DNA of 64,000 nucleotides from Noviherbaspirillum galbum (GCF_010974945.1 NZ_JAAIVB010000026.1:1-64000), one strand, 5' to 3'; positions 1 through 10,476 are shown, counted from the stretch's first letter. A program made the numbers and translations. Notes: generated by a model from the letters alone, not told the origin.

Positions 1-38
1 TGCCTGGGGCATGCGCCGCGCGTTGCATGCGCCAGGCA
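1..38. repeat. imperfect inverted repeat
   Basis: Two 14-base arms (1-14 and 25-38) are complementary except for one mismatch and enclose a 10-base GC-rich loop. There is no T-run after it, so it is not a standard intrinsic terminator. It may be the 3' hairpin of a gene ending left of the window. I see no gene in the remaining bases up to 280. Confidence 0.5.
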
Positions 39-280
39 ATGCGGCAGCGGCGCCCGTGCCGCCACGCCCTTGCGCTGGGAATGCCGGACAGGCCTGAGCC
101 ATCTTAGGAAGCAGGGTGGAGCGTTGTTAGAAATATTAGTGAATGCGCCACGGCGATAATATCTTTCGCCGCGCGGGCGGGCCGGTCCATGCCTCGCTTG
201 CCTGGTCTTTGGCGTGGAACGATAGCGTCCGGACGATCACGAAAGAGCCGATTGCTTCGTCCCCGAAAGGAACCCTTCCC

Positions 281-907
281 ATGCTGCCGTTTTCCCTCGC
301 CAGTCTTGACCAGCCCGAGCTGATGCGGCTGGCATTGCACGCCGCCGCCATCGACGACCACGCGGCCGCCCTTTCCTTGCTGAAGGAAGCGGTGTCCCGT
401 CCGGATGCCACGGGGCCGGTGCGTTTCCTGCTCGGGTCCATCTACGCCCAGCTCAATCTTTTCGACGAAGCGATCGCGGAAATGCAGGCAGCCCTTGCCC
501 TCGACCCGGCCATGGGCGTCGCGCGCTTCCAGCTCGGGCTTCTGCTACTGACGTCCGGCCAGTGCCCGAGGGCGCTCGACGTCCTGACCCCGCTTGCCGA
601 CTACGGCCCCTCCCATTACCTCACGCATTTCGGTGCCGGCTTGCGCCTGCTGGTGCAGAACGAACTCGAGGATGCGGTCCGCAGCCTCGCCAAGGGCATC
701 TCGCTCAACAAGGACATCGCCGCCATGAACGACGACATGCGCAAGATCATCGAGCGGATCGGCGTCTCCCGCGACCTGGCTTCCGGCGCGGATGCCGCCG
801 GCTCGCCCGACTTGCCGCGGGACGCGCAGGACCAGGTTCCGGCTGGCCCGGCGCTCCGCGATCAGGCGCGCTCCGATGCCACCCGGACCGACCGCCGGAC
901 AGGCTGA
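281..907 (+). CDS. tetratricopeptide repeat protein
   Basis: A 208-residue soluble protein built largely of helical repeat pairs. Residues about 45-110 show TPR-like spacing ([20 protein letters not shown], then [18 protein letters not shown]), and a polar, probably disordered tail follows from about 165. TPR proteins are scaffolds for protein contacts, and no enzymatic motif is visible. The ATG at 281 is preferred because a GAAAGGAA ribosome site lies just upstream; the reading frame stays open back to 143 without a comparable site. No signal peptide is seen. It precedes folE by about 115 bases in the same direction, but a shared function is not evident. Confidence 0.72.
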   Translation: MLPFSLASLDQPELMRLALHAAAIDDHAAALSLLKEAVSRPDATGPVRFLLGSIYAQLNLFDEAIAEMQAALALDPAMGVARFQLGLLLLTSGQCPRALDVLTPLADYGPSHYLTHFGAGLRLLVQNELEDAVRSLAKGISLNKDIAAMNDDMRKIIERIGVSRDLASGADAAGSPDLPRDAQDQVPAGPALRDQARSDATRTDRRTG

Positions 908-1022
908 TTCCCCTTGTCAATGCAGGGTTATTGGCGGTTTTTGCCTGCCTGCCCTGCAGGCAACAGCGGATGGGGTTAAACTCCGGCCAGCAGATGTCAC
1001 ACGCGGCTCTCTCGGAGGAAAA

Positions 1023-1646
1023 ATGACAGCACCGACCCCTGAATCCAGTTCCAACGGCGATCGCCCCACGCGCGAAGAAGCTGAAGCGGCGGTCCGCACC
1101 CTCATTCGCTGGACTGGCGACGATCCCGACCGCGAAGGCTTGCTCGACACTCCCAAGCGAGTCGTCCGCGCCTACGAGGAATTTTTCGCCGGATACCGCG
1201 AAGATCCCTCGCAGATCCTGGCGCGTACCTTTTCCGAGGTCGAAGGCTACGACGAAATGATCGTGCTGACGGACATCCGTTTCGAGAGCCATTGCGAACA
1301 CCACATGGTGCCGATCATCGGCAAGGTCCATATCGCCTACATGCCCAACCGGCGCGTGGTAGGCATTTCCAAGCTGGCGCGCCTGATCGAGGTGTATGCC
1401 AAGCGCCTGCAGATCCAGGAAAAGCTCACCGCCCAGATCGCCGACACCCTCAACGACGTCCTCCAGCCAAAAGGCGTCGCCGTGGTCATCGAGGCTTCCC
1501 ATCAGTGCATGACGACGCGCGGCGTCCACAAGCCCGGCGTCGGCATGGTGACCAGCCGCATGCTGGGCAGCTTCCGTGAAAACCTGTCGACGAGGCAGGA
1601 ATTCCTGGCCGTGATCGGCCGTACCGTGGCGGCATCGGGCGTCTGA
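1023..1646 (+). CDS. folE: GTP cyclohydrolase I
   Basis: FolE converts GTP to 7,8-dihydroneopterin triphosphate, the first step of tetrahydrofolate synthesis. The 207-residue length is normal for the family. The zinc ligands are present: C91 and H94 in SHCEHHMVP and C162 in [11 protein letters not shown]. Other family blocks ([32 protein letters not shown]) are intact. The ATG at 1023 follows a strong GGAGGAA site; the frame is open further upstream but without family sequence. Cytosolic, normally a toroidal decamer. Identification is secure. Confidence 0.97.
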   Translation: MTAPTPESSSNGDRPTREEAEAAVRTLIRWTGDDPDREGLLDTPKRVVRAYEEFFAGYREDPSQILARTFSEVEGYDEMIVLTDIRFESHCEHHMVPIIGKVHIAYMPNRRVVGISKLARLIEVYAKRLQIQEKLTAQIADTLNDVLQPKGVAVVIEASHQCMTTRGVHKPGVGMVTSRMLGSFRENLSTRQEFLAVIGRTVAASGV

Positions 1647-1849
1647 CCCGCGAGGCGCGCTTCGATGGCGGCGCGCCCAAGCCTGTTGCGGGACGACCGT
1701 CCGCCGGCAACTATAACGACGCCATTTCGACGTCAGGTTTGATTTACCCGCCGCTTTGCGGCGACAATGCCTCAAGATCTCCATGCGGAAAGATACCCGC
1801 GGAACGACCAGCGCCGGGAGCGCGGCGAGCCAGGGTACCGACAACCATC

Positions 1850-2926
1850 ATGACTTTCATGCGGCTTTCACAATTTCTCGTTGAATGCGGCGACCGGGTG
1901 CTCTCCGATCCGGAAGTCCTGAACATGACCGGCCCGCTGTCCGGCAGGCGGCGTGCCGCCTTGCTGGAAACCATCGGCGACGTGTCGGCATCCATGGAGG
2001 GACGCTCCCCGGAGAACGCCGGCGCGGCTACCGAATTCGGGGCGCTCAGCCTCTCGGAAGGATCGGACATCGCCCGGGTGACGCGGGCCTTTCAGGCGCT
2101 GCGGCAACGATCGATCGCGCTTTGGCAACTGGTGCAGCAGGCGCATCCGCTGCCCCAGGATGCGCTGGACCAGGTTTGCCGGTTCAATGCCGCCCTCGAC
2201 CACGCGATGTGCGAGTCGCTCAACCGGTTCGCCAACGGCGCCGAGCGAGTCAAGAACCTTCACTTGTCCATCCTCGGCCACGACCTGCGCACGCCGCTGG
2301 GCGCGCTGGCCATCACCAACCAGTACCTCGCCCGGCCTGACATCCCGGAACACAAGCGCGTGGAAGCCATCGCCCGCCTTGAACGCTGCGTCGGCGCGAT
2401 GAACGCCATGGTCAAGGACGTGCTCGACTATTCCCGCACGCGCCTTGGCAAGCCGATCATCATGCAGCTCCAGTCGGCTGATCTCGCGCTTCTTTGCCAG
2501 CATGTCGCCGAGGATGTGCGTGCCGCCTATCCAGACATCGACCTGCGCTGCGACCCGATGCCCGACCTCGTGCTCGTCTGCGATCCGTCGCGGGTGCACC
2601 ACGCGCTGTCCAACCTGATCGTGAATGCGATCGAACACGGCAACCGCCGCCTTCCGATTCATCTCGGCGCGACGCTCACCGAGGAACGTGCCGTCGTCCA
2701 GATCAGGCACACGGGGCGGGCCATTCCGCCGCATAGCCTGGAGCGCCTGTTCGATCCCTTCGTGCAGCCCGACGCCCCCGAGGACAAGCATGACGAAGGC
2801 GGCTATGCCAGCATGGGACTGCGCCTTAACGTGGCCCGCGCCATCGTCCGCAGCCATGGCGGCGACGTCACGGCAAGTTCGGAAGCCGGCGGTGAAACCG
2901 TGTTCAGCCTTGCCCTGCCCCGCTGA
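1850..2926 (+). CDS. soluble sensor histidine kinase (HisKA/HATPase_c)
   Basis: A 358-residue kinase with no membrane segment. Residues 1-130 form an alpha-helical sensory region reminiscent of RsbR/globin-like N-termini. The HisKA phosphoacceptor is H144 in GHDLRTPLGAL. The ATPase domain follows, with an N-box (NLIVNAIEHG), a weak G1 box, and a C-terminal block with GLRLNVARAIVRSHGG and a closing FSLALP. No response regulator lies next to it, so it is an orphan whose partner and signal are unknown. The start is uncertain: ATG 1850 or ATG 1859, neither with a strong ribosome site; the frame is open back to a TTG at 1739. A terminator hairpin lies about 35 bases past the stop. Confidence 0.87.
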   Translation: MTFMRLSQFLVECGDRVLSDPEVLNMTGPLSGRRRAALLETIGDVSASMEGRSPENAGAATEFGALSLSEGSDIARVTRAFQALRQRSIALWQLVQQAHPLPQDALDQVCRFNAALDHAMCESLNRFANGAERVKNLHLSILGHDLRTPLGALAITNQYLARPDIPEHKRVEAIARLERCVGAMNAMVKDVLDYSRTRLGKPIIMQLQSADLALLCQHVAEDVRAAYPDIDLRCDPMPDLVLVCDPSRVHHALSNLIVNAIEHGNRRLPIHLGATLTEERAVVQIRHTGRAIPPHSLERLFDPFVQPDAPEDKHDEGGYASMGLRLNVARAIVRSHGGDVTASSEAGGETVFSLALPR

Positions 2927-2960
2927 AGGCGGTTGCGGCCCACACCGATCCCGCGAACGA

Positions 2961-2996
2961 AAAAAGGGCCGGAATCCAGCGATTCCGGCCCTTTTT
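2961..2996. terminator. bidirectional intrinsic terminator
   Basis: A perfect GC-rich stem (GGGCCGGAATC paired with GATTCCGGCCC) is flanked by an A-run on the left and a T-run on the right. It sits between the convergent histidine kinase and glycine-zipper genes and should stop transcription from both sides. Confidence 0.9.
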
Positions 2997-3052
2997 GGTT
3001 GTCCCGATGCCAGGATGGGCGATCTTGCCGCCCGCCCACCCGATGGCCAGGC

Positions 3053-3631
3053 TTACGGGTTGCGCTTGGCGATTTCGTTGCCGACGTAGCCGCCGCCAAC
3101 CGCGCCTGCGATCGTTGCCAGCGTACGGCCATTGCCGCCGCCAACCTGGCTGCCGAGCAGGCCGCCGACGACCGCGCCGACGCCGATGCCAACCGGGCTG
3201 TTGTGTGCCACGGGTGCCGGGGCGGGTGCCGGCTGGTACACCGGCTGGGCGACGGGCTGTGCAACCCGGACCGGCTCAGCCTGGGCATACACCGTAGCCG
3301 GGGCCGGAGCGCGCGCAGTCGTATGCTGGACGACGTGCTTGTGGATGACGGTGGTTTGGCGGGGCGCCGGCTGGGCGCTCGCGGCCTGGGGTGCTACCGC
3401 ATTTGCGTCGGCCGTCGCGGTGAGGCTGGCGGCAGGCGCCGGGATCGCCGCGGGAAGCGCGGCTGCCGCCTGGGCTGTCGGCAACGTCTGGCTGCTGGGC
3501 TGGTTCGAGCTGTGCGATGTTGGAATGATGCCGGTAATCGCGGCCGCGCCAAGCAAACTGACCAGCATCACCGATGCGGCGGCGCCGGCGACAAGAGGAT
3601 GCATGCGTTGCGACGATTGATTGGTTTCCAT
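3053..3631 (-). CDS. glycine zipper 2TM-domain envelope protein
   Basis: A 192-residue protein with an N-terminal membrane anchor or signal segment at about residues 13-36. A long Ala/Pro/Gln-rich linker follows (about 40-140), then a C-terminal glycine zipper (VGAVVGGLLGSQVGG ... IAGAVGGGYVGNEIAKR) typical of the Rickettsia 17-kDa antigen/SlyB-like family. Such proteins sit in the envelope and are often stress-linked. No lipobox Cys is seen, so it is probably inner-membrane anchored. A GGAG ribosome site precedes the ATG at 3631. It is convergent with the histidine kinase and separated from it by a two-way terminator. Exact role unknown. Confidence 0.82.
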   Translation of the reverse strand: METNQSSQRMHPLVAGAAASVMLVSLLGAAAITGIIPTSHSSNQPSSQTLPTAQAAAALPAAIPAPAASLTATADANAVAPQAASAQPAPRQTTVIHKHVVQHTTARAPAPATVYAQAEPVRVAQPVAQPVYQPAPAPAPVAHNSPVGIGVGAVVGGLLGSQVGGGNGRTLATIAGAVGGGYVGNEIAKRNP

Positions 3632-3751
3632 TTTTTTCTCCGTGGATGAAACGCGTTGATGCGTTGAGGATAGTAACGCCTCATCCCCCCGGAAGCAGAC
3701 GGAAAACCTGTATCAGCCGTAAGCGCATGTAACAGGCAGTACCACGGCAAG

Positions 3752-4189
<438 letters not shown>

Positions 4190-4393
4190 TTAAGACTGCA
4201 AGCATCCGAGCGAGTTCGGCCCGGTCTTTCCCGGTCAACATGCTTGTTCGATGGCAACCCCGCACGAAGAAGGAAAGGGAACGATTGCATCAATTGCATG
4301 CAGGATGACTCCTGACAGCGGGCGGTACAATCGTCTGAGACGGCACCACCGGCACCATCCGGAAAATCATTTCCCAACAGAAAGGAAAAGAAC

Positions 4394-5146
4394 ATGAGCA
4401 AGCTTGTCTTGATCTCCGGCGGCTCGCGCGGTCTGGGCGCGGCGCTATGCGACCACTACCTGCGGCTGGGCCATGAGGTCAGGGAATTCTCGCGCAGCGG
4501 TTCCGCACCCTATTCGATACGGACCGATCTTTCCCGGCCGGAGGAAGCGGCGCGGATCCTGGAGCGGGAGATGAGCGCCCTTGCCGGCAATTCCTACGAG
4601 GAAATCGTTGCCATCAACAACGCCGCGACGCTGACGCCGATCGGCCCGGCGGCAAAGCAGGATCCGTCCGCACTCGCGGCCAACGTCACCATCAACCTGA
4701 CCGGCTCGGTGCTGTTTACCAGCCGGGTGATCGGGGCCTTCCAGGACCATGCCTGCGCAAAGACCATCATCAACATCTCCTCGGGCGCTTCATGGAAAGC
4801 CTATGCCGGCTGGTCCCTGTACTGCATGGCGAAGGCTGGCTCGGAGGCATTCTTCCGCTGCGCCGCCCTGGAACAGGAAGTTGCCGCCCATCCTTTCCGG
4901 CTGATCAATGTCGCGCCCGGCGTGGTCGACACCGAAATGCAGGCCGCCATCCGCGGCGCGTCGGCGGAGGATTTCCCGCAGCTCGAACGATTCCTTGAGC
5001 TGAAGCGCACGGGATCGCTGCGTTCCCCGGCCGAAGCGGCGGCCTTGATCGCCGAGATCGTCGCCAGCCGCCTGCCCAGCGGAGAACGCATGGACGTCAA
5101 TGAATGGCTTGAGGAAGGACGCTTGCGCCTTCAGGCGCCGAGCTGA
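4394..5146 (+). CDS. short-chain dehydrogenase/reductase
   Basis: A 250-residue classical SDR. The NAD(P)-binding motif GGSRGLG is at residues 9-15, the NNAAT motif near 74, the catalytic Ser in INISSGAS near 130, and Tyr143/Lys147 in YCMAK. The fold and length match sepiapterin/benzil reductase-like members, which act on carbonyl groups with NADPH; the substrate is not predictable. An AAAGGAAAAG ribosome site precedes the ATG. Its 3' end overlaps the convergent HAD gene by 16 bases. Confidence 0.9.
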   Translation: MSKLVLISGGSRGLGAALCDHYLRLGHEVREFSRSGSAPYSIRTDLSRPEEAARILEREMSALAGNSYEEIVAINNAATLTPIGPAAKQDPSALAANVTINLTGSVLFTSRVIGAFQDHACAKTIINISSGASWKAYAGWSLYCMAKAGSEAFFRCAALEQEVAAHPFRLINVAPGVVDTEMQAAIRGASAEDFPQLERFLELKRTGSLRSPAEAAALIAEIVASRLPSGERMDVNEWLEEGRLRLQAPS

Positions 5147-5838
5147 TCCGCCAGGTCGAGCAGGTCCCTGGCATGGAAAGTGTTGGCGGGATCGGGCGAC
5201 ACGTCATTGACCCGCGCCGCCCCGTATTCCAAGGGCCGTTCGATGTACGCCGTCTTCAATCCGCAACCGCGGGCGGCGGCAAGGTCGTCCTGGTGGGCAG
5301 CCACGAGCATGACTTCGCCCGGCGCGACATCGAACACTTCCGCCACGCCGAGATAGGTTGCCGGCGCAGGCTTGTAGGCCTTGAAGACCTCGGCGGACAG
5401 GATGCAGTCCCAGGGCAGGCCGCCATGCTTTGCGATGGCGGTCAGCAGGCCGATGTTCCCGTTGGACAGGGTGCATACCGTAAAGCGGCGCTTCAGCCTG
5501 GCGATGCCCTGCACGGCGTCCGGCCACGGATCGAGGCGGTGCCAGACGAGGTTGAGATGGCGCTTCTGCGCGTCGTCGAGCGCCGTCACGCCGAAGCGGC
5601 GCAGGATGTCTTCCAGGATCATGCGATGCAGGTCGTCCACCTTGGTCCAGCCCAGCTCCCCGGTCATGACGCGCTGCATGGCAGGCTTGTAGCCGGCGCG
5701 CCACGCCAGCGCGAATTCCGCGCCGTCCACGCCCAGCCCCAGAGCATCCACTTCCCGCGCGATCCTGCCGTGCCAGTCGACGACCGTGCCGAACACGTCG
5801 AACGCCAGGATCTTGATTTCCTTTCCAGGTGTTGCCAT
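5131..5838 (-). CDS. HAD-superfamily hydrolase, haloacid dehalogenase type II-like
   Basis: A 235-residue HAD enzyme. The nucleophile is D14 in FDVFGTVVDW, motif II is SNGN near residue 113, the motif III lysine lies in FKAYKPAP near 143, and motif IV is AHQDDL near 172. The overall plan matches type II (L-2-haloacid dehalogenase-like) proteins, but the SSNxWD block of confirmed 2-haloacid dehalogenases is replaced by AAHQDDLAAA, so true dehalogenase activity is uncertain. The ATG at 5838 is chosen because GAAAGGAAGGG stands just before it; the frame is open to 5892. Cytosolic, and tail-to-tail with the SDR gene. Confidence 0.85.
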   Translation of the reverse strand: MATPGKEIKILAFDVFGTVVDWHGRIAREVDALGLGVDGAEFALAWRAGYKPAMQRVMTGELGWTKVDDLHRMILEDILRRFGVTALDDAQKRHLNLVWHRLDPWPDAVQGIARLKRRFTVCTLSNGNIGLLTAIAKHGGLPWDCILSAEVFKAYKPAPATYLGVAEVFDVAPGEVMLVAAHQDDLAAARGCGLKTAYIERPLEYGAARVNDVSPDPANTFHARDLLDLADQLGA

Positions 5839-6081
5839 TCCCTTCCTTTCGATCATGATGAATGCATGGACCAGCGCCGGCGCGCCATTCACCCGCTCGG
5901 CTTCCTGACACTTTCGGACGACGGCGCCCTGCGTTTCACGGCGTTGCGCGCAACGCCGGCCGCCCAGACTGACGCACGTGAGATTGACACCATATCATGG
6001 CCTCGCCGATACTTCCGAGCTTGCGTCCATGCGGCGATCCTGCATCGATGCACACGCTAAAACAGCCATCCGGAGACCCCC

Positions 6082-7269
6082 ATGCTGCGCCCCCCTGCCC
6101 CCGCCACTTCCCTGATCGTTTCCGTCATCCTCGCCGCCGTCCTGCTGGGCGCATGCGGCAAGAATGAGCAAGGAAAGGCGGCGCAAGCCGAACGCCCTCT
6201 TCTGATCGCGCCGGAGGACGTGCTGACGATCAAGAGCGACGCGCTGGCCTCGGGGCCGGTGATCAATGGCTCGATCCAGCCGGAGCGGCGTGCCGACCTG
6301 CGCGCGGAGGTCAGCGCGATCGTGCTGCAGGTGCTGAAGGAGAACGGCGATGCCGTCAAGCGCGGCGACCTGCTCGTCCGCCTGGACGACACCGCCATCC
6401 GCGACTCGCTGACATCGAGCGAGGAAGCGGCGCGGGCGGCGTCGCAGACCTTCGAGCAGTCCGAGCGCCAGTTGCAGCGCCTCAAGACGCTGCGCGCTTC
6501 CGGCATGGCATCCGCGCAACAGCTCGAGGACGCCGAAATCCGGCGCAACAACGCCCAGAGCGACCTGGTGGCCGCCAAGGCGCGTTCCGTGCAGGCACGC
6601 CAGCAACTTCAGCGCACCGAGGTCCGCGCGCCCTTCGACGGCATCGTCAGCGAACGCAAGGTGTCGGCCGGCGACACCGCCCAGGTCGGCAAGGAACTGG
6701 TGAAGGTGATCGATCCCGCCAGCATGCGCTTCGAAGGCTTCGTCTCGGCCGACAAGGTCGGCGAGGTGAAGGCTGGCCAGGTCGTGCATTTCCGCGCCAA
6801 CGGCTATGCCGGCCAGGAGTTTGCGGGCAAGGTGGCCCGGGTCGATCCCGCCGCCAACCCGACCACCCGCCAGGTCGCGGTGCTGGTGAAGTTTGCCGAC
6901 GGCAGCCAGCCGCGGGTCGCCGGCCTGTACGCCGAAGGCAGCGTCGAGACAGGCGCGGTGCAGGGCATGACGATCCCCGAGGCCGCGCTCGTCCGCAATG
7001 GCGACAACGCCTTCGCCTGGCGGGTCAAGGATGGCAAGCTGAACAAGACCCCGCTGACGCTCGGCGAACGCGATCCGCGCCGCGGCGACGTCATCGTGCG
7101 CGAGGGTCTCGCCGCCGGCGACAAGGTCGTGCGCAATCCCGTCACCACGCTCAAGGACGGCCAGGCAGTCGAACTTGCCGCCGCGCCATCGCCGGGCGCC
7201 GCCGCCAGCAACGACAAGGTCAATGGCAGTTCCGCCGGCGCGGCCGCCAACGCCACCAAGGGGAGCTGA
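6082..7269 (+). CDS. RND efflux periplasmic adaptor subunit (membrane fusion lipoprotein)
   Basis: A 395-residue MFP of the AcrA/MexA/MdtA type. A lipoprotein signal peptide ends in LLGAC (Cys near residue 24), predicting an inner-membrane lipid anchor. A split lipoyl domain (LRAEVSAIVLQVLKENGDAV and VRAPFDGIVSERKVSAGD) flanks a coiled-coil hairpin at about residues 110-175, and beta-barrel and membrane-proximal domains follow. It links the pump encoded immediately downstream to an outer-membrane channel. The C-terminus is a low-complexity Ala/Ser/Asn tail. No TolC-like gene lies in the window, so the channel must be encoded elsewhere. Confidence 0.95.
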   Translation: MLRPPAPATSLIVSVILAAVLLGACGKNEQGKAAQAERPLLIAPEDVLTIKSDALASGPVINGSIQPERRADLRAEVSAIVLQVLKENGDAVKRGDLLVRLDDTAIRDSLTSSEEAARAASQTFEQSERQLQRLKTLRASGMASAQQLEDAEIRRNNAQSDLVAAKARSVQARQQLQRTEVRAPFDGIVSERKVSAGDTAQVGKELVKVIDPASMRFEGFVSADKVGEVKAGQVVHFRANGYAGQEFAGKVARVDPAANPTTRQVAVLVKFADGSQPRVAGLYAEGSVETGAVQGMTIPEAALVRNGDNAFAWRVKDGKLNKTPLTLGERDPRRGDVIVREGLAAGDKVVRNPVTTLKDGQAVELAAAPSPGAAASNDKVNGSSAGAAANATKGS

Positions 7270-7272
7270 GCC

Positions 7273-10200
7273 ATGTTCCTATCAGACTTCAGCATCCGCC
7301 GCCCGATGGCGACGGTCGTGATCATCATCGCCCTGATGTGCCTCGGCCTGCTCGCCTTGAAGAAGTTGCGCGTCAACCAGATCCCGGATGTCGAGCAGCC
7401 CATCCTCGTGGTCAACGTGCCTTATCCCGGCGCATCCCCGGAAACCGTGGAGCGCGAGGTCATCAACCGCATCGAGAAATCCCTGCAGAGCATCGCCGGC
7501 GTCGACAAGATCCAGGGCACGGCCAGCGAAGGCAACGCCAGCATCCTGATCTTCTTCAACTTCAACAAGAACATGATCTTGGCGGCGGACGAGGTGCGCA
7601 ACGCCATTGGCGCGGTCCGCTACAAGCTGCCGCTGGAAATGCGCGAGCCGGTGCTGCAGCGCGTGGATCCATCCGCCCAGCCCATCATGCAGCTGGCCTT
7701 GTCGTCCACCACGCAAAGCCATGCGGCGATCTCGCGCCTGGCGGAGGACCAGCTTGCCGATCGCTTCCGCGGCATCGACGGCGTGGCCGTGGTGACGATC
7801 AACGGTTCTCTCAAGCGCGAGCTGAGCGTGCTGTTGCGCGCCGAGCGGCTGCGCGAATACGGCGTGTCGGTCGGGGAAGTGGTCGAGGCCTTGCGCCAGC
7901 AGAACACCACCGCGCCGGTCGGCAAGGTGCGCGGCGCGCTGGACGAGCAAAGCATCCGCCTCGTCGGGCGCATCGAATCGCCGGCGGAATTCCGCGACGT
8001 CATCGTGAAACGGCGCGGCAATGAAGTGGTGCGTCTCGGCCAGGTTGCGGAAATCGCCGACGGCTTCGCCGAACTGACCTCGTTCAGCCTGCGTGACGGC
8101 AATCCGAACGTCGGCATTTCCATCCAGCGTTCGCGCGACGCCAGCACGGTCACCACCGCCGACAAGATCCGCGACCTGGTCAAGGAACTCAACACCACCC
8201 TGCCGAAAGGCACCAAGATCGACGTGACCCAGGACGGCGGCAAGGATGCCCAGAACAGCCTGAACAACGTCATCGAATCGCTCGTGTTCGGCGCGGTGCT
8301 GACGATCTTCGTGGTGTACGTCTTCCTGAATTCCTGGCGCTCGACCCTGATCACCGCGCTCAGCCTGCCGACCTCGGTGCTGGCGGCCTTCATCGCCGTC
8401 TGGCTGTGCGGCTTCACCCTCAACTTCATGACGCTGCTCGGCCTGTCGCTGGCGATCGGCGTGCTGATCGACGATGCCATCGTGGTGCGGGAGAACATCG
8501 TGCGGCACATGGAAATGGGCGAGGACCGGCGCACCGCGGCCAGCAACGGCACCCGCGAGATCGGCCTCGCGGTGGCGGCGACGACCTTCTCGATCATTGC
8601 GGTCTTCATCCCGGTCGCCTTCATGCCGGGCGTTTCCGGCGAGTGGTTCCGGCCCTTCGCCCTGACCGTCGCCAGCTCGGTGCTCGTCAGCCTGTTCATC
8701 TCCTTCACCCTCGACCCGATGCTGTCGGCCTACTGGGGCGACCCGCCGGGACACCACCACGCGCCGAAGACGGGCATCAGCCTGTGGCTGGCGAAGTTCA
8801 ACGGCTGGTTCGACCATCAAGCCGATCGTTACGGCAACGTCATCGCCTGGGCCCTGCATCACCGCAAATGGATGGCGGTCATCGCCGGCCTCACCCTGGT
8901 CGGCGCGATCCTCCTGCATGCGAAGTTCGGCGGCTCGAGCTTCCTGCCGGCGTCCGACTTCGGCACCATCGCCATCGATATTCGCACGCCCTCCTCTACC
9001 AGCCTCGACTACGCGAAGATGAAGGTCGAGAAGGCGGCGGAACTGGCGCGGACGATCGCCGAGACCAAGGCCACCAACAGCACGGTCAACGCGACCGGCG
9101 GGCGGGTGTACGTCGACATCGGCAAGAGCACCGAACGCAGCCGTTCGGCGGGGGACATTGCGGTGGACCTGCGCGTGCTGATGAAGCAGTTGCTCGGGGC
9201 GGAATACGTCGTCCTCGAAGACCTGAACAATGGTGCGAACAAGCCGGTGCAGATCCAGTTCTACGGTCCCGACGCGCGCAAGCTGATGGCCATCACCACC
9301 GACTTCATGGACAAGCTGGCGAAGGTGCCGGGAGCGGTCGACGTGGGATTGTCCGAGCAGGCGCCCAAGGACGAACTGAAGATCGAGCTGCACCGCGGCC
9401 TGGCGAATGCCATGGGCATCTCGGTGGGCGACACCGCGCAGACCCTGCGCGTGGCGTTCGCAGGCGTGGAGGTCGGCGACTGGGTGGATCCGACCGGGGA
9501 ATCGCGCGACGTGGCGGTGCGCCTGCATCCCGACGACCGCGTGAACGCGGAAAACATCGAGCGCCTGCCGATCCCGGCGGGAACGAGCGGCATGATGGTG
9601 CCGCTGGACCAGATCGCGACCGTCACCATGGGCAAGGGGCCGGCGAAGATCCAGCACATGGATGGCAAGCGCATGATCGCCGTCTCGGCCAACGCCCAGG
9701 GCCGCTCGCCGGGCGAGATCACCTCGGAGGCAGTGGCCCTGGCCAAGGCAATCGATTTCCCGCAAGGCTACGGCATCCAGCTCGGCGGCGCCTCGCGCGA
9801 CCAGAAGGAAGTGTTTTCCAACATGGGCGTGGCACTCGTGATGGGCATCGGACTGATGTACCTCATCCTCGTGATGCAGTTCGGATCGTTCACCGCGCCG
9901 ATCGCGGTGATGCTCTCGCTGCCGCTAAGCCTGATCGGCGTCGTGATCAGCCTGCTGCTGACCAAGGGCACGTTGAACCTGATGAGCTTCATCGGCGTCA
10001 TCATGCTCATGGGCCTGGTGGCGAAGAACGCGATCCTGCTGCTTGACTGCGCGCGCAAGCGCGAAGCCGAAGGGCATGACCGCGAGGAAGCGCTGATGTA
10101 CGCGGGGCGGATGCGGCTGCGCCCCATCCTGATGACGACCTTCGCGCTGATCGCCGGCATGCTGCCGGTCGCCATCGGCGCGGGCGAAGGCGGCGAGTTC

Positions 10201-10476
10201 TATCGTCCGCTGGCGGTGGCGATCATCGGCGGCACCATCACCTCCACGCTGCTGACGCTGCTGGTGGTGCCGACCTTCTACGACAGCATCGAAATCGCGC
10301 ACGACCGCATGGTGGCCAAGTTCAAGCGGCGCGCCGAGCGCTGGAACGGCCTGGTCGCCTTCCTGCTGACCTTCGCCGAAGCCCTCCTGACGCTGGTTTT
10401 CGTGCGCCTGCTGTACCGGGGAGCGCGCAGGCTGCTGCGCCTGGGCGTTCGCGAGCGCGGTGCCGCCCGTGCATGA
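7273..10476 (+). CDS. RND efflux pump permease (AcrB/MexB/MdtB-like)
   Basis: A 1067-residue proton-driven inner-membrane exporter, starting 3 bases after the adaptor stop in an evident operon. The first membrane helix (about 12-30) is followed by a large periplasmic loop, a TM4 with the proton-relay pair D400/D401 (GVLIDDAIV), a second periplasmic loop, and TM10 with K918 (GLVAKNAILLLD). The family signatures PDVEQPILVVNVPYPGASPE and GEFYRPLAVAIIGG are present. The length is normal, with a short basic extension at the C-terminus. Substrates cannot be read from sequence; the pump resembles the drug-type HAE1 class rather than the CusA metal class. Confidence 0.96.
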   Translation: MFLSDFSIRRPMATVVIIIALMCLGLLALKKLRVNQIPDVEQPILVVNVPYPGASPETVEREVINRIEKSLQSIAGVDKIQGTASEGNASILIFFNFNKNMILAADEVRNAIGAVRYKLPLEMREPVLQRVDPSAQPIMQLALSSTTQSHAAISRLAEDQLADRFRGIDGVAVVTINGSLKRELSVLLRAERLREYGVSVGEVVEALRQQNTTAPVGKVRGALDEQSIRLVGRIESPAEFRDVIVKRRGNEVVRLGQVAEIADGFAELTSFSLRDGNPNVGISIQRSRDASTVTTADKIRDLVKELNTTLPKGTKIDVTQDGGKDAQNSLNNVIESLVFGAVLTIFVVYVFLNSWRSTLITALSLPTSVLAAFIAVWLCGFTLNFMTLLGLSLAIGVLIDDAIVVRENIVRHMEMGEDRRTAASNGTREIGLAVAATTFSIIAVFIPVAFMPGVSGEWFRPFALTVASSVLVSLFISFTLDPMLSAYWGDPPGHHHAPKTGISLWLAKFNGWFDHQADRYGNVIAWALHHRKWMAVIAGLTLVGAILLHAKFGGSSFLPASDFGTIAIDIRTPSSTSLDYAKMKVEKAAELARTIAETKATNSTVNATGGRVYVDIGKSTERSRSAGDIAVDLRVLMKQLLGAEYVVLEDLNNGANKPVQIQFYGPDARKLMAITTDFMDKLAKVPGAVDVGLSEQAPKDELKIELHRGLANAMGISVGDTAQTLRVAFAGVEVGDWVDPTGESRDVAVRLHPDDRVNAENIERLPIPAGTSGMMVPLDQIATVTMGKGPAKIQHMDGKRMIAVSANAQGRSPGEITSEAVALAKAIDFPQGYGIQLGGASRDQKEVFSNMGVALVMGIGLMYLILVMQFGSFTAPIAVMLSLPLSLIGVVISLLLTKGTLNLMSFIGVIMLMGLVAKNAILLLDCARKREAEGHDREEALMYAGRMRLRPILMTTFALIAGMLPVAIGAGEGGEFYRPLAVAIIGGTITSTLLTLLVVPTFYDSIEIAHDRMVAKFKRRAERWNGLVAFLLTFAEALLTLVFVRLLYRGARRLLRLGVRERGAARA

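Noticed and set aside
747-1844. Minus-strand open frame of 365 codons opposite folE
   Set aside because: Covers folE in reverse and has no recognisable domain.
7282-9765. Long minus-strand open frame of 827 codons opposite the RND pump
   Set aside because: It lies entirely within a well-conserved pump gene; its product is rich in His, Arg, Asp and Gly, as expected from reverse reading of GC-rich codons, and shows no family motif.
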